This document shows positions 15,536-23,289 of a stretch of 64,000 nt of DNA, in pieces; position 1 is the stretch's first letter, and each line of letters starts with the position of its first letter. Under the pieces are notes generated by a model. That model saw nothing but the letters and a program-made list of their open reading frames with translations. It ran no database searches and was not told where the DNA came from. The position numbers and the translations under genes were made by a program. The DNA is from DASQUK01 sp963756425 (GTDB lineage Bacteria > Actinomycetota > Acidimicrobiia > Acidimicrobiales > VFJN01), in the NCBI GenBank assembly GCA_963756425.1, contig CAVWNW010000001.1, positions 1 through 64,000 of the forward strand. Reading direction: 5' to 3'.

Positions 15536-15715
15536 CTACTCGAGATCCTCGTCGCGCAGGTTGGACGAGATCCCTGCCTCGACGTCGAGCTCGGGACCGT
15601 CGTCGGCCCCGAGGAACCAGGGTTCGCCCGACTCGGCGGCCCGGCGCTCGTCGGCCAGGTGGTCGAACGGGTCTCGGTTCTTGGTGCTGCCGTGCTTTCG
15701 CCGTCCGAAAGCCAT
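15536..15715 (-). CDS. Small charged protein of unknown function
   Basis: A 59-residue frame starting MAFGRRKHGSTKNRDPFD and ending SSNLRDEDLE: basic at the N-terminus and acidic at the C-terminus, with no signal peptide or membrane segment. The ATG at 15715 is preferred over the longer open frame, whose extra 66 codons would cover the rplC promoter. It is divergent from rplC and about 255 bp upstream of the protease gene on the same strand. I do not recognise a family; it may be lineage-specific. Confidence 0.45.
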   Translation of the reverse strand: MAFGRRKHGSTKNRDPFDHLADERRAAESGEPWFLGADDGPELDVEAGISSNLRDEDLE

Positions 15716-15784
15716 GCCCGCGGAGGCTACCGGCTGCCGCGACGGCGCCCGGGTTCGATTGGGGCCACGGCCCGTTCGCCCAGG

Positions 15785-15814
15785 TTGGACCCTCAAGGGG
15801 GACGTGGCTATATT
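15785..15814 (+). promoter_or_regulatory. Promoter of the rplC-rplO ribosomal operon
   Basis: TTGGAC (15785-15790) and TATATT (15809-15814) are spaced 18 bp, the best sigma-A-type promoter in the window. TAGTCGGCCC follows the -10, resembling the infA start region (ATTCAGTCGGCTC). It gives the operon its own promoter now that rpsJ is separated. The leader to rplC would be about 170 nt. Confidence 0.65.
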
Positions 15815-15990
15815 TAGTCGGCCCTGCGCAGGGCCGCCGCTCGGCTCGCGCGAGGCATGTCCTGTCCCAACTGACGTCCGTGCAGGCCCGCGTCGCCGGG
15901 AACCGTACGGCACAACCGATCAGACGCGCTCCGCCGGGGGACTCCCGAGCGGAGCGTTCGCGTGACAAGCCACAGAAAGACGCGCACCCC

Positions 15991-16644
15991 ATGGCCACAA
16001 GAGCGATCGTCGGCGAGAAGGTCGGCATGACGCAGGTCTGGGACGACGACAACCGCATCGTCCCGGTCACCGTCCTGCGCGTGCGGCCGTGCCGCGTGGT
16101 CCAGGTCAAGACGCACGAGCGCGACGGGTACAGCGCGCTCCAGGTGACCTTCGGACAGAAGAAGGCCTCCAAGCTGACGAAGCCGATCGCCGGCCAGTTC
16201 GAGCGGGCCGGCGTGGAGCCCGGGGTCAGGCTGGTCGAGCTGCGACTCGACGACGTCAGCGAGTACGAGGTCGGGCAGGAGATCGGTGTGGACCTGCTCT
16301 CACAGGGCGAGCTGGTCGACGTCACCTCGGTCAGCAAGGGCAAGGGCACCTCGGGCGTGATGAAGCGCCACGGGTTCCGGGGCCTCGGCAGCAGCCACGG
16401 TACCCACCGCGTGCACCGCGCCCCCGGCTCGATCGGCGGGGCGGCCACGCCCTCCCGCGTCTTCCGGGGCACCCGGATGGCGGGCCGGTCCGGCGGCCAG
16501 AAGACCACCACCCTCAACCTCACCGTCGTCGAGGCCGACGCCGAGCGCGACCTGTTGCTGGTCAAGGGATCGGTCCCGGGACCCAAGGGTTCCGTCGTGC
16601 TCGTCCGGGACGCAGCCAAGGCCGACGCGAAGGGCAACGGCTAA
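15991..16644 (+). CDS. rplC: 50S ribosomal protein L3
   Basis: L3 is an early assembly protein that reaches the peptidyl-transferase centre. The 217-residue product starts MATRAIVGEKVGMTQVW. The ATG at 15991 was chosen because upstream in-frame sequence is the operon leader. The long internal loop with KRHGFRGLGSSHGTHRVHR and the glutamine-containing GGAATPSRVFRGTRMAG loop are intact. First gene of the relocated S10 operon; rplD follows after 2 nt. Confidence 0.97.
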   Translation: MATRAIVGEKVGMTQVWDDDNRIVPVTVLRVRPCRVVQVKTHERDGYSALQVTFGQKKASKLTKPIAGQFERAGVEPGVRLVELRLDDVSEYEVGQEIGVDLLSQGELVDVTSVSKGKGTSGVMKRHGFRGLGSSHGTHRVHRAPGSIGGAATPSRVFRGTRMAGRSGGQKTTTLNLTVVEADAERDLLLVKGSVPGPKGSVVLVRDAAKADAKGNG

Positions 16645-16646
16645 CG

Positions 16647-17279
16647 ATGGCGACTCTCAAGCTCACCAAGACCACCGGCCGGGCCTCCGGCTCCGTGGAC
16701 GTCGACGACGCCCTGTTTGCCGTCGAGCCCAACATCCCGGTCATGCACCAGGTGGTGACCGCCCAGCTCGCCGCCCGCAGGGCGGGCACCCAGTCGACCA
16801 AGACCCGGGCCGAGGTCCGGGGCGGCGGCTCCAAGCCCTGGCGCCAGAAGGGCACCGGCCGGTCCCGCCAGGGCTCGATCCGGTCGCCGCAATGGCGGGG
16901 CGGCGGCGTCGCCCTGGGGCCCAAGCCCAGGAGCTACGCCCAGCGCACCCCCCGCAAGATGATCCGCCTGGCGCTGGCGTCGGCGCTCTCCGACCGGATG
17001 GCCGACGACAAGGTCAAGGTGCTCGACGACTGGGGCATCGATACGCCCAGCACCAAGCGGGCGCTCGAGGTCCTGTCATCGATCAAGGTCGACGGCAGAG
17101 TGCTCGTCGTGCTGGCCCGCGACGACGTGGCCCCGTGGAAGAGCCTGCGGAACCTGCCCGACGTCCACGTCCTGTCCACCGGCGAGCTCAACGCCTACGA
17201 CGTGCTCGTGAGCGACTGGGTGGTCTTCACGCAGGCGTCGCTGCCGGGTGCCCGCGCCTCCGAGGGGAGCTCCACGTGA
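16647..17279 (+). CDS. rplD: 50S ribosomal protein L4
   Basis: L4 lines the peptide exit tunnel through its extended loop, visible here as GGGSKPWRQKGTGRSRQGS at about residues 58-78. The product has 210 residues, family-typical. In Escherichia coli L4 represses the S10 operon by acting on its leader; whether that happens here cannot be seen. The stop overlaps the rplW GTG start by 4 nt (GTGA), indicating translational coupling. Confidence 0.97.
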   Translation: MATLKLTKTTGRASGSVDVDDALFAVEPNIPVMHQVVTAQLAARRAGTQSTKTRAEVRGGGSKPWRQKGTGRSRQGSIRSPQWRGGGVALGPKPRSYAQRTPRKMIRLALASALSDRMADDKVKVLDDWGIDTPSTKRALEVLSSIKVDGRVLVVLARDDVAPWKSLRNLPDVHVLSTGELNAYDVLVSDWVVFTQASLPGARASEGSST

Positions 17280-17566
17280 CCAGCGCCAGGGACATCATCG
17301 TCTCCCCCGTCGTGAGCGAGAAGTCGTACGCCCGCATGGAGGAAGGCGTCTACACGTTCAAGGTCCACCCCGAGGCGTCCAAGCCACAGATCCGCGACGC
17401 AGTGCAGGAGATCTTCGGCGTCAAGGTCGCCAAGGTGAACACCCTCAACCGCCCGGGCAAGCGCAAGCGCAACCGGCGCACGTTCACCTACGGCAAGCGT
17501 CCCGACACCAAGCGAGCGATCGTCACCCTCATCGCGGGCGACTCGATCGACCTGTTCCAGGACTAG
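17276..17566 (+). CDS. rplW: 50S ribosomal protein L23
   Basis: L23 sits at the tunnel exit and is the docking point for trigger factor and SRP. The product is 96 residues: TSARDIIVSPVVSEKSYARM followed by the basic hairpin (NRPGKRKRNRRTFTYGKRPD). The GTG start is chosen from the GTGA overlap with rplD; the open frame extends upstream only as an overlap of rplD. Confidence 0.96.
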   Translation: MTSARDIIVSPVVSEKSYARMEEGVYTFKVHPEASKPQIRDAVQEIFGVKVAKVNTLNRPGKRKRNRRTFTYGKRPDTKRAIVTLIAGDSIDLFQD

Positions 17567-17578
17567 CGAGGCTCCGCG

Positions 17579-18415
17579 ATGGCACTCCGCAAGCGCAAGC
17601 CCACAAGCCCCGGGCGGCGGTTCCAGACCGTCGCCGACTTCTCCGACGTGACGCGTGGCCGGCCCGAGCGGTCGCTGGTGGACCGCAAGCCGGCCACCGG
17701 CGGGCGCAACGTGCACGGCCGCAAGACCGCGCGCCACCGCGGTGGCGGCCACAAGCAGCGGTACCGGGTGATCGACTTCCGCCGCAACAAGGACGGCGTC
17801 CCCGCCAAGGTGGCCGCCATCGAGTACGACCCCAACCGGTCTTGCCGCATCGCGCTGCTGCACTACCTCGACGGCGAGAAGCGCTACATCCTTGCGCCCC
17901 GCGACGTGGGCGTCGGCGACCTGCTCCAGTCGGGGCAAGGCTCCGAGATCCGTCCGGGCAACGCCCTGCCGCTGCGCTACATCCCGGTGGGCACCACCGT
18001 CCACAACGTCGAGCTCAAGCCGGGCGCCGGGGGCAAGATGGCCCGCTCGGCCGGATCGTCCGTGGTGCTGCTGGCCAAGGAGGGCGCTTACGCCACCCTG
18101 CGCCTGCCGTCCACCGAGATGCGGCGCGTTTCGCTCGACTGCCGCGCCACCGTCGGCGAGGTCGGCAACCCCGAGCACGAGCTGGTCAAGGTGGGCAAGG
18201 CCGGGCGAAACCGCTGGAAGGGCGTGCGCCCGCAGACTCGAGGCGTGGCCATGAACCCGGTCGACCATCCCCTCGGCGGCGGCGAGGGCAAGTCCTCGGG
18301 CGGACGGCATCCCGTGTCGCCCTGGGGCCAGCCCGAGGGCCGCACCCGCCAGAAGAACAAGCAGTCCAACAAGCTGATCGTGCGCCGCCGCCGTACCCGC
18401 GGCGCGCGGAGGTAA
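17579..18415 (+). CDS. rplB: 50S ribosomal protein L2
   Basis: L2 is required for subunit joining and peptidyl-transferase assembly. The 278-residue product has the two OB/SH3-like barrels and the conserved C-terminal extension (MNPVDHPLGGGEG) carrying the universally conserved His. The ATG follows rplW by 12 nt; GCGAGG precedes it. Length and motifs are ordinary. Confidence 0.97.
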   Translation: MALRKRKPTSPGRRFQTVADFSDVTRGRPERSLVDRKPATGGRNVHGRKTARHRGGGHKQRYRVIDFRRNKDGVPAKVAAIEYDPNRSCRIALLHYLDGEKRYILAPRDVGVGDLLQSGQGSEIRPGNALPLRYIPVGTTVHNVELKPGAGGKMARSAGSSVVLLAKEGAYATLRLPSTEMRRVSLDCRATVGEVGNPEHELVKVGKAGRNRWKGVRPQTRGVAMNPVDHPLGGGEGKSSGGRHPVSPWGQPEGRTRQKNKQSNKLIVRRRRTRGARR

Positions 18416-18420
18416 CCCCC

Positions 18421-18705
18421 ATGCCGCGTTCTCTGAAGAAGGGCCCGTTCGTCGACGACCACTTGCTCCGCAAGGTCGACGACCTCAACACCAGGGGCGA
18501 GAAGAGGGTCATCAAGACCTGGTCGCGCCGCTCGACGATCATCCCCGACATGGTCGGCCACACCGTCGCCGTCCACGACGGGCGCAAGCACGTGCCCGTG
18601 TACGTCACCGAGTCGATGGTCGGTCACAAGCTGGGCGAGTTCGCGCCGACCCGCACGTTCCGGTACCACGCCGGCCAGGAGCGCACGGCCCGGGGGAGGC
18701 GCTGA
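18421..18705 (+). CDS. rpsS: 30S ribosomal protein S19
   Basis: S19 contacts S13 in the 30S head. The 94-residue product starts MPRSLKKGPFVDDHLL and carries the family signature near GHKLGEFAPTRTF. The ribosome site GGAGGTAA lies just before the ATG and is one of the strongest in the window. Confidence 0.97.
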   Translation: MPRSLKKGPFVDDHLLRKVDDLNTRGEKRVIKTWSRRSTIIPDMVGHTVAVHDGRKHVPVYVTESMVGHKLGEFAPTRTFRYHAGQERTARGRR

Positions 18706-18708
18706 TCC

Positions 18709-19515
18709 ATGGCAGCCACCGCGGTCGGCACCAGGACCAACGAGCGGCCGGGCACGCGTGCCCAAATGCGCTTCGCCCGCTTCTCGGCGTCGAAGGCGCG
18801 CGCGGTGCTCGACCTCGTCCGGGGCCTGCCCGTGAGCGAGGCGGCCGAGGTGCTGCAGTTCACCGAGCGGGGCCCGAGCGTGGTCATCGCCAAGGTGCTC
18901 GCCTCGGCCATCGCCAACGCCGAGCACAACGATGAGCTCGATGGCGACAGCCTCTACGTGTCGGCGTGCTACGCCGACGAGGGCCCGACGCTCAAGCGCT
19001 GGCGCCCGCGGGCCCGGGGCCGTGCCACCCGCATCCGCAAGCGCACCTGCCACATCACGATCATCGTCAGCACCATGCCGGACGAGATGGCGGCCCGGGT
19101 CGAGGCCCGGCAGGCCGCGGCCGCACCGGCACGCCGGCGAGGCCGCCGGGCGCAGGAATCCCGCCGGGCCCGCGTCGCCCGCAGCCGCGGCGAGACGGTG
19201 ACCGAGGAGCCGACGGAGGAGCAGGAGCCCGCCGAAGAAGCGCCGGAGGTCGAAACCGACGAGACCACCGAGGCGGGTGGCGAGCCGACCGACGAGATGG
19301 TCGACGAGGCCGAGGAGACAGCAGAGGAGGCCAACGAGGCCGAAGCGGCAGCCGATCCGGCCGCTGAAGAGGCGACGGATGGCGACGAGGCAGAAGAGCT
19401 CGACGAAACCGATTCTCCCCAAGACGACGAGAGCACCGACGAACCAGGCGTTGAAGGCGCCGAGGGAGGCGTCGCCGAAGGCGACGCTTCGACCGAGGCA
19501 AAGGACGAGAAGTAA
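18709..19515 (+). CDS. rplV: 50S ribosomal protein L22 with long acidic tail
   Basis: L22 spans the 23S domains and its beta-hairpin lines the exit tunnel. Residues ~12-125 are canonical (RFSASKARAVLDLVRG ... LKRWRPRARGRATRI). A short Arg/Ala-rich linker follows. Then comes a tail of about 105 residues dominated by Glu, Asp, Ala and Thr. The total of 268 residues is about twice the family norm. The frame is genuine: the TAA overlaps the rpsC ATG by one base (TAATG). Function of the tail is unknown. It is too acidic to bind rRNA like the rest of the protein, so it probably projects into solvent near the tunnel exit. Confidence 0.95.
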   Translation: MAATAVGTRTNERPGTRAQMRFARFSASKARAVLDLVRGLPVSEAAEVLQFTERGPSVVIAKVLASAIANAEHNDELDGDSLYVSACYADEGPTLKRWRPRARGRATRIRKRTCHITIIVSTMPDEMAARVEARQAAAAPARRRGRRAQESRRARVARSRGETVTEEPTEEQEPAEEAPEVETDETTEAGGEPTDEMVDEAEETAEEANEAEAAADPAAEEATDGDEAEELDETDSPQDDESTDEPGVEGAEGGVAEGDASTEAKDEK

Positions 19516-20429
19516 TGGGTCAAAAAGTCAACCCCTATGGCTTCCGGCTCGGCGTCACCACCGACTGGAAGTCCCGCTGGTTCGCCGACCGCGACGAGTA
19601 CAGCGACAACGTCATCCAGGACTGGAAGATCCGCGACTACCTGATGAGCGAGCTGCCCCACGCCGCCATCAGCAGGGTCGAGATCGAGCGCACCCGCGAT
19701 CGGCTGCGCATCGACGTCCACACCGCCCGCCCGGGCATCGTCATCGGGCGCCGGGGGAGCGAGGCCGACCGCCTGCGGTCGGGTCTGGCCAAGATCACCG
19801 GCAACCCGAAGGTGCAGCTCAACATCCAGGAGATCAAGCAGCCCGAGCTCGACGCCGCCCTCATCGCCCAGGGCGTGGCCGATCAGTTGTCGGCCCGGGT
19901 CGCCTTCCGCCGCGCCATGAAGCGCGCCGTGCAGAACGCCCAGAAGGCGGGTGCGCAGGGCATCCAGGTTCAGTGCTCCGGCCGCCTCGGCGGGTCCGAG
20001 ATGGCGCGCACCGAGAGCTACCTCGAGGGCCGGGTGCCGCGGCACACACTGCGCGCCGACATCGACTACGGCTTCCGCGAGGCCCGCACCACCGCCGGCC
20101 GCATCGGCGTAAAGGTGTGGCTGTACAAGGGCGACGTGCTGCCGTACAAGTCGCAGAGCCAGGACAAGATCTCCCGCGAGGCGGCCATGGCCGTGGGTGA
20201 GACGTCGGGCGCCGGCGCCCCCGCCGCTGCGGGCCGCCGCGTCGTGTCTTCGGCGGCGGGCCGCCGCCGCCCCGCCGAGGTCGCCGAGGCGCAGGAGCCG
20301 CCCGAGCACGAGCCCCTGATCAAGGAGGCCGACCCCGAGCTCGAGCGCCTGCTCGCCGAGGAGGAGGAGATCGAGCGTCGGGTGCACGACCACCACGAGA
20401 CCCCCCACTTCCGTCCTGGAGACGAGTAG
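19515..20429 (+). CDS. rpsC: 30S ribosomal protein S3 with charged C-terminal extension
   Basis: S3 forms the mRNA entry pore with S4 and S5. The first ~215 residues are canonical, including the KH loop GRRGSEADRLR and the GRLGGSEMARTESY segment. The remaining ~80 residues form an extension, first Ala/Arg-rich then strongly acidic (LLAEEEEIERRVHDHH). Extended S3 tails are common in actinobacteria, though their job is not established. The stop abuts the rplP ATG. Confidence 0.96.
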   Translation: MGQKVNPYGFRLGVTTDWKSRWFADRDEYSDNVIQDWKIRDYLMSELPHAAISRVEIERTRDRLRIDVHTARPGIVIGRRGSEADRLRSGLAKITGNPKVQLNIQEIKQPELDAALIAQGVADQLSARVAFRRAMKRAVQNAQKAGAQGIQVQCSGRLGGSEMARTESYLEGRVPRHTLRADIDYGFREARTTAGRIGVKVWLYKGDVLPYKSQSQDKISREAAMAVGETSGAGAPAAAGRRVVSSAAGRRRPAEVAEAQEPPEHEPLIKEADPELERLLAEEEEIERRVHDHHETPHFRPGDE

Positions 20430-20846
20430 ATGTTGATGCCGCGCAAGGTCGCGCACCGCAAACACCACCGGGGTCGGATGGCCGGTGTCGCCAAGGGCGG
20501 CACCGAGGTCAACTTCGGCGAGTTCGGCATCCAGGCACTCGAGCCGGGATGGATCACCGCTCGGCAGATCGAGGCCGCCCGTATCGCCATGACCCGCCAC
20601 ATCAAGCGCGGTGGCAAGGTCTGGATCAACGTCTTCCCCGACAAGCCGGTCACGCAGAAGCCGGCCGAGACCCGCATGGGGTCGGGCAAGGGCAACCCGG
20701 AGCGCTGGGTGGCCGTGGTCAAGCCGGGGCGGGTGCTGTTCGAGCTCTCGTACCCCGATGCCGCCGTCGCCCGGGCCGCCATCGAGCGGGCCATCCAGAA
20801 GCTGCCGATCAAGGCCCGCTTCGTCACCAAGGAGGACGCACTCTGA
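20430..20846 (+). CDS. rplP: 50S ribosomal protein L16
   Basis: L16 organises the A-site side of the peptidyl-transferase centre. The product is 138 residues. Two starts are possible: ATG at 20430 directly after the rpsC stop (MLMPRKV) or ATG at 20436 (MPRKVAHRKHHRGR), the usual family start. The signature KVWINVFPDKPVTQKPAETRMGSGKG is intact. The stop overlaps rpmC by one base (TGATG). Confidence 0.96.
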   Translation: MLMPRKVAHRKHHRGRMAGVAKGGTEVNFGEFGIQALEPGWITARQIEAARIAMTRHIKRGGKVWINVFPDKPVTQKPAETRMGSGKGNPERWVAVVKPGRVLFELSYPDAAVARAAIERAIQKLPIKARFVTKEDAL

Positions 20847-21070
20847 TGGCCGACAAGCAGAGCTTCGGCGACCTCGACGACGGCAGCCTCATCGACCGCC
20901 TGCGCGAGACCAAGGACGAGCTGTTCAAGCTGCGCTTCCAGCTCGCCACCGGGCAGCTGAGCAACTACGCCCGCATCGGCGAGGCGCGCAGGGACATCGC
21001 CCGGCTCCAGACCGAGCTTCGGGCGCGCGAGATCGCCGCCGCCGAGGCGCTTCAAGAGGAGACCGCGTGA
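20846..21070 (+). CDS. rpmC: 50S ribosomal protein L29
   Basis: L29 is a small helical-hairpin protein near the tunnel exit beside L23. The 74-residue product has the family signature ETKDELFKLRFQLATGQLSN. TGATG overlaps on both sides couple it to rplP and rpsQ. Confidence 0.95.
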   Translation: MADKQSFGDLDDGSLIDRLRETKDELFKLRFQLATGQLSNYARIGEARRDIARLQTELRAREIAAAEALQEETA

Positions 21071-21348
21071 TGGCCGAGGCAACCGCAGCCACCGAGGCCC
21101 GCGGGGCGCGGAAGGTACGCGAGGGCGTCGTGGCGTCTACCGCCATGGACAAGACCGCCGTGGTCGTGGTGACCACCCGCAAGCCCCACCCGCTCTACCG
21201 CAAGACGATGGTCCGGACCAGCCGGCTCTATGCGCACGACGAGAACAACGAGTTGCGCGTGGGCGACCGCGTCCGCATCGCCGAGACCCGGCCGCTGTCC
21301 AAGCGGAAGCGCTGGCGGCTGGTCGAGATCCTCGAGAGAGCGAAGTAG
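21070..21348 (+). CDS. rpsQ: 30S ribosomal protein S17
   Basis: S17 is an OB-fold primary binder of the 16S 5' domain. The 92-residue product has a ~15-residue Ala/Glu/Arg extension before the conserved core (REGVVASTAMDKTAVVVV) and the signature GDRVRIAETRPLSKRKRW. It starts by TGATG overlap with rpmC. Confidence 0.96.
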   Translation: MAEATAATEARGARKVREGVVASTAMDKTAVVVVTTRKPHPLYRKTMVRTSRLYAHDENNELRVGDRVRIAETRPLSKRKRWRLVEILERAK

Positions 21349-21352
21349 CCCG

Positions 21353-21721
21353 ATGATCCAACAGGAATCGCGACTCAAGGTCGCCGACAACAGCGGCGCC
21401 AAGGAGGTGCTCGTCATCAAGGTGCTCGGTGGCTCTCGCCGCCGCTACGCCTCGATCGGCGACATCTTCGTGGCGACCGTCAAGGACGCCATCCCCGGCG
21501 CCGCCGTCCGCAAGGGCGACGTCGTGCGCTGCGTGGTCGTCCGCACCAACAAGGAACGCCGCCGTCCCGACGGCAGCTACATCCGCTTCGACGAGAACGC
21601 CGCCGTGCTCATCACCCCCGAGCGCAACCCCCGCGGCACCCGCATCTTCGGTCCGGTGGGCCGCGAGCTGCGGGAGAAGCGCTTCATGAAGATCGTCTCC
21701 CTGGCACCGGAAGTGTTGTGA
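21353..21721 (+). CDS. rplN: 50S ribosomal protein L14
   Basis: L14 makes an inter-subunit bridge and is the docking site of ribosome-silencing factor. The product is 122 residues beginning MIQQESRLKVADNSGAKEV, the standard length and start. It opens the spc cluster; the spacing to rpsQ is 4 nt. Its TGA overlaps the rplX ATG. Confidence 0.97.
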   Translation: MIQQESRLKVADNSGAKEVLVIKVLGGSRRRYASIGDIFVATVKDAIPGAAVRKGDVVRCVVVRTNKERRRPDGSYIRFDENAAVLITPERNPRGTRIFGPVGRELREKRFMKIVSLAPEVL

Positions 21722-22041
21722 TGGCAGGCCTGAAGATTCGCAAGGGCGACCGGGTCCGTGTGCTCACCGGCAAGGACCGCGGCAAGGAGGGCGAGGTCAT
21801 GCGCGCCATCCCCGCGGCCGGCAAGGTGATCGTCGACGGGGTCAACGTCGCCCGCAAGCACCAGCGCCCCACCCGGGCCACCCAGCAGGGCGGGATCATC
21901 GACCGGGACATGCCCGTGCCGGTGTCCAACGTCGCGCTGGTGTGCCCGTCCTGCGGCAAGCCGACGCGGGTGGGCTACAAGGTCGATCCCTCGGGCCAGA
22001 AGGTCCGGGTCTGCAAGCGCTGTGGGGGTGAGATCTCGTGA
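21721..22041 (+). CDS. rplX: 50S ribosomal protein L24, zinc-type C-terminus
   Basis: L24 is one of the two assembly initiators of the 50S subunit. The KOW motif (KGDRVRVLTGKDRGKEGEV) is N-terminal. The C-terminal part has CPSC and CKRC pairs that could bind zinc, as in many bacterial L24 proteins. The product is 106 residues from ATG 21721; a GTG one codon earlier is also in frame. The 3' end GTGA overlaps rplE. Confidence 0.96.
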   Translation: MAGLKIRKGDRVRVLTGKDRGKEGEVMRAIPAAGKVIVDGVNVARKHQRPTRATQQGGIIDRDMPVPVSNVALVCPSCGKPTRVGYKVDPSGQKVRVCKRCGGEIS

Positions 22042-22652
22042 GCGAGCGAAGCGAGCGAACCACAAGCACAGTGAGCACTGAGACCGCCACCGCAGAACGC
22101 CCCGTGCCGCGCCTCAAGGTTCGCTACAACGAGACGCTGCGGGCGGACCTGCTGCGCCAACTGGGCCTCGGCAACATCATGCAGGCACCGCGGCTCGAGA
22201 AGATCGTCGTCAACATGGGCGTCGGCGCGGCCACGGCGCAGGCCTCGCTCCTGGAGGGCGCCCAGCGTGACCTCACCGTGATCACCGGCCAGAAGCCGCT
22301 GGTCACCCGCGCCCGCAAGTCGATCGCCGGCTTCAAGCTGCGCGAGGGCAACGCCATCGGCGCCAAGGTCACGCTCAGGGGCGACCGCATGTGGGAGTTC
22401 CTCGATCGGCTGATCTCGATCGCCATCCCCCGCATCCGGGACTTCCGCGGGCTCAATCCCCGGAGCTTCGACGGTCACGGCAACTACACGTTCGGCCTGA
22501 CCGAGCAGCTCGTCTTCACGGAGATCGACTACGACAGCGTCGACCAGCCACGCGGCATGGACATCACCATCGTTACCACTGCGACAACGGACGCGGAGGG
22601 AAGGGCGCTCTTGCTGGCAATGGGCTTCCCGTTCCGACGCGACGGTCAATAG
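22038..22652 (+). CDS. rplE: 50S ribosomal protein L5
   Basis: L5 binds 5S rRNA and contacts P-site tRNA. The conserved part begins around PRLKVRYNETLRADLL and includes the MGVGAAT and LTVITGQKPLVTRARK segments. Two GTG starts are possible: 22038, overlapping the rplX stop by 4 nt, or 22071 (STETATAERPVPRLK). The first adds an 11-residue SERSERTTSTV stretch encoded by a GAGCGA/AGCGAGCGAA repeat. The GTGA overlap makes 22038 plausible, but the conserved sequence does not need it. Confidence 0.95.
   Translation: MSERSERTTSTVSTETATAERPVPRLKVRYNETLRADLLRQLGLGNIMQAPRLEKIVVNMGVGAATAQASLLEGAQRDLTVITGQKPLVTRARKSIAGFKLREGNAIGAKVTLRGDRMWEFLDRLISIAIPRIRDFRGLNPRSFDGHGNYTFGLTEQLVFTEIDYDSVDQPRGMDITIVTTATTDAEGRALLLAMGFPFRRDGQ
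22041..22060 (+). repeat. AGCGAGCGA-type short repeat at rplE start
   Basis: AGCGAGCGAAGCGAGCGAAC sits directly at the GTG of rplE and encodes SERSER. It is a short iteration of GAGCG/AAGCGAGCG units inside an otherwise tightly packed operon. Confidence 0.5.
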
Positions 22653-22672
22653 CACGAGGATCAAGCAAGCAA

Positions 22673-22858
22673 ATGGCGAAGAAAGCCCTCATCAACAAGC
22701 AGCAGCGCAAGCCCAAGTTCAAGGTGCGCGCCTACACCCGGTGCCGGCGCTGTGGCCGGCCGCGCGCGGTGTTCCGCAAGTTCGGCCTCTGCCGGATCTG
22801 CCTGCGCGAGCTGGCGCACGCGGGCGAGCTGCCCGGCGTGACCAAGGCGAGCTGGTGA
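22673..22858 (+). CDS. rpsZ: 30S ribosomal protein S14, zinc-binding type Z
   Basis: S14 sits in the 30S head. This is the 61-residue zinc form with CRRC and CRIC pairs (residues ~24-43), the short form typical of actinobacteria and Gram-positives. The ATG at 22673 follows a GAGGA site. Many actinobacteria also carry a zinc-free long paralogue used under zinc limitation; none is in this window. Confidence 0.97.
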   Translation: MAKKALINKQQRKPKFKVRAYTRCRRCGRPRAVFRKFGLCRICLRELAHAGELPGVTKASW

Positions 22859-22874
22859 GGGGAGGCGACGACAC

Positions 22875-23279
22875 ATGACGATGACCGATCCCATCGCCGA
22901 CATGCTCACCCGGATCCGCAACGCCAACATCGCGATGCACGACGAGGTGCGCATGCCGTCGTCCAAGCTCAAGGAGGCGCTGGCGGGCGTGCTCCAGCGC
23001 GAGGGCTACATCGAGGGATTCGCGGTCGACGACACGCCCGACGGGCCCGGCCGCACGCTCCACGTCAGGATGAAGTACAGCCCCGAGCGCGCCCGCACGA
23101 TCTCCGGCATCCGCCGGGTGTCGAAGCCGGGCCTGCGCGTCTACTCCAAGTCCAACGAGGTGCCGCGCGTCCTCGGCGGGCTCGGTGTGGCGGTGTTGTC
23201 GACCAGCCAGGGACTCCTGTCCGACCGGGAGGCGCGCAAGCGCCGGGTCGGCGGCGAGGTCCTGTGCTTCGTCTGGTGA
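22875..23279 (+). CDS. rpsH: 30S ribosomal protein S8
   Basis: S8 binds the centre of 16S rRNA; in Escherichia coli it also represses the spc operon. The 134-residue product starts MTMTDPIADMLTRIRNAN; the second Met (22881) is the commoner family start. The C-terminal signature STSQGLLSDREARKRRVGGE is intact. GGGAGG precedes the ATG. Confidence 0.97.
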   Translation: MTMTDPIADMLTRIRNANIAMHDEVRMPSSKLKEALAGVLQREGYIEGFAVDDTPDGPGRTLHVRMKYSPERARTISGIRRVSKPGLRVYSKSNEVPRVLGGLGVAVLSTSQGLLSDREARKRRVGGEVLCFVW

Positions 23280-23289
23280 GGCAGAGCTG

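Noticed and set aside
19130..19515. L22 acidic tail as a frameshift artefact
   Set aside because: The frame stays open to a stop that overlaps the rpsC start in the usual TAATG manner, so no shift is needed.
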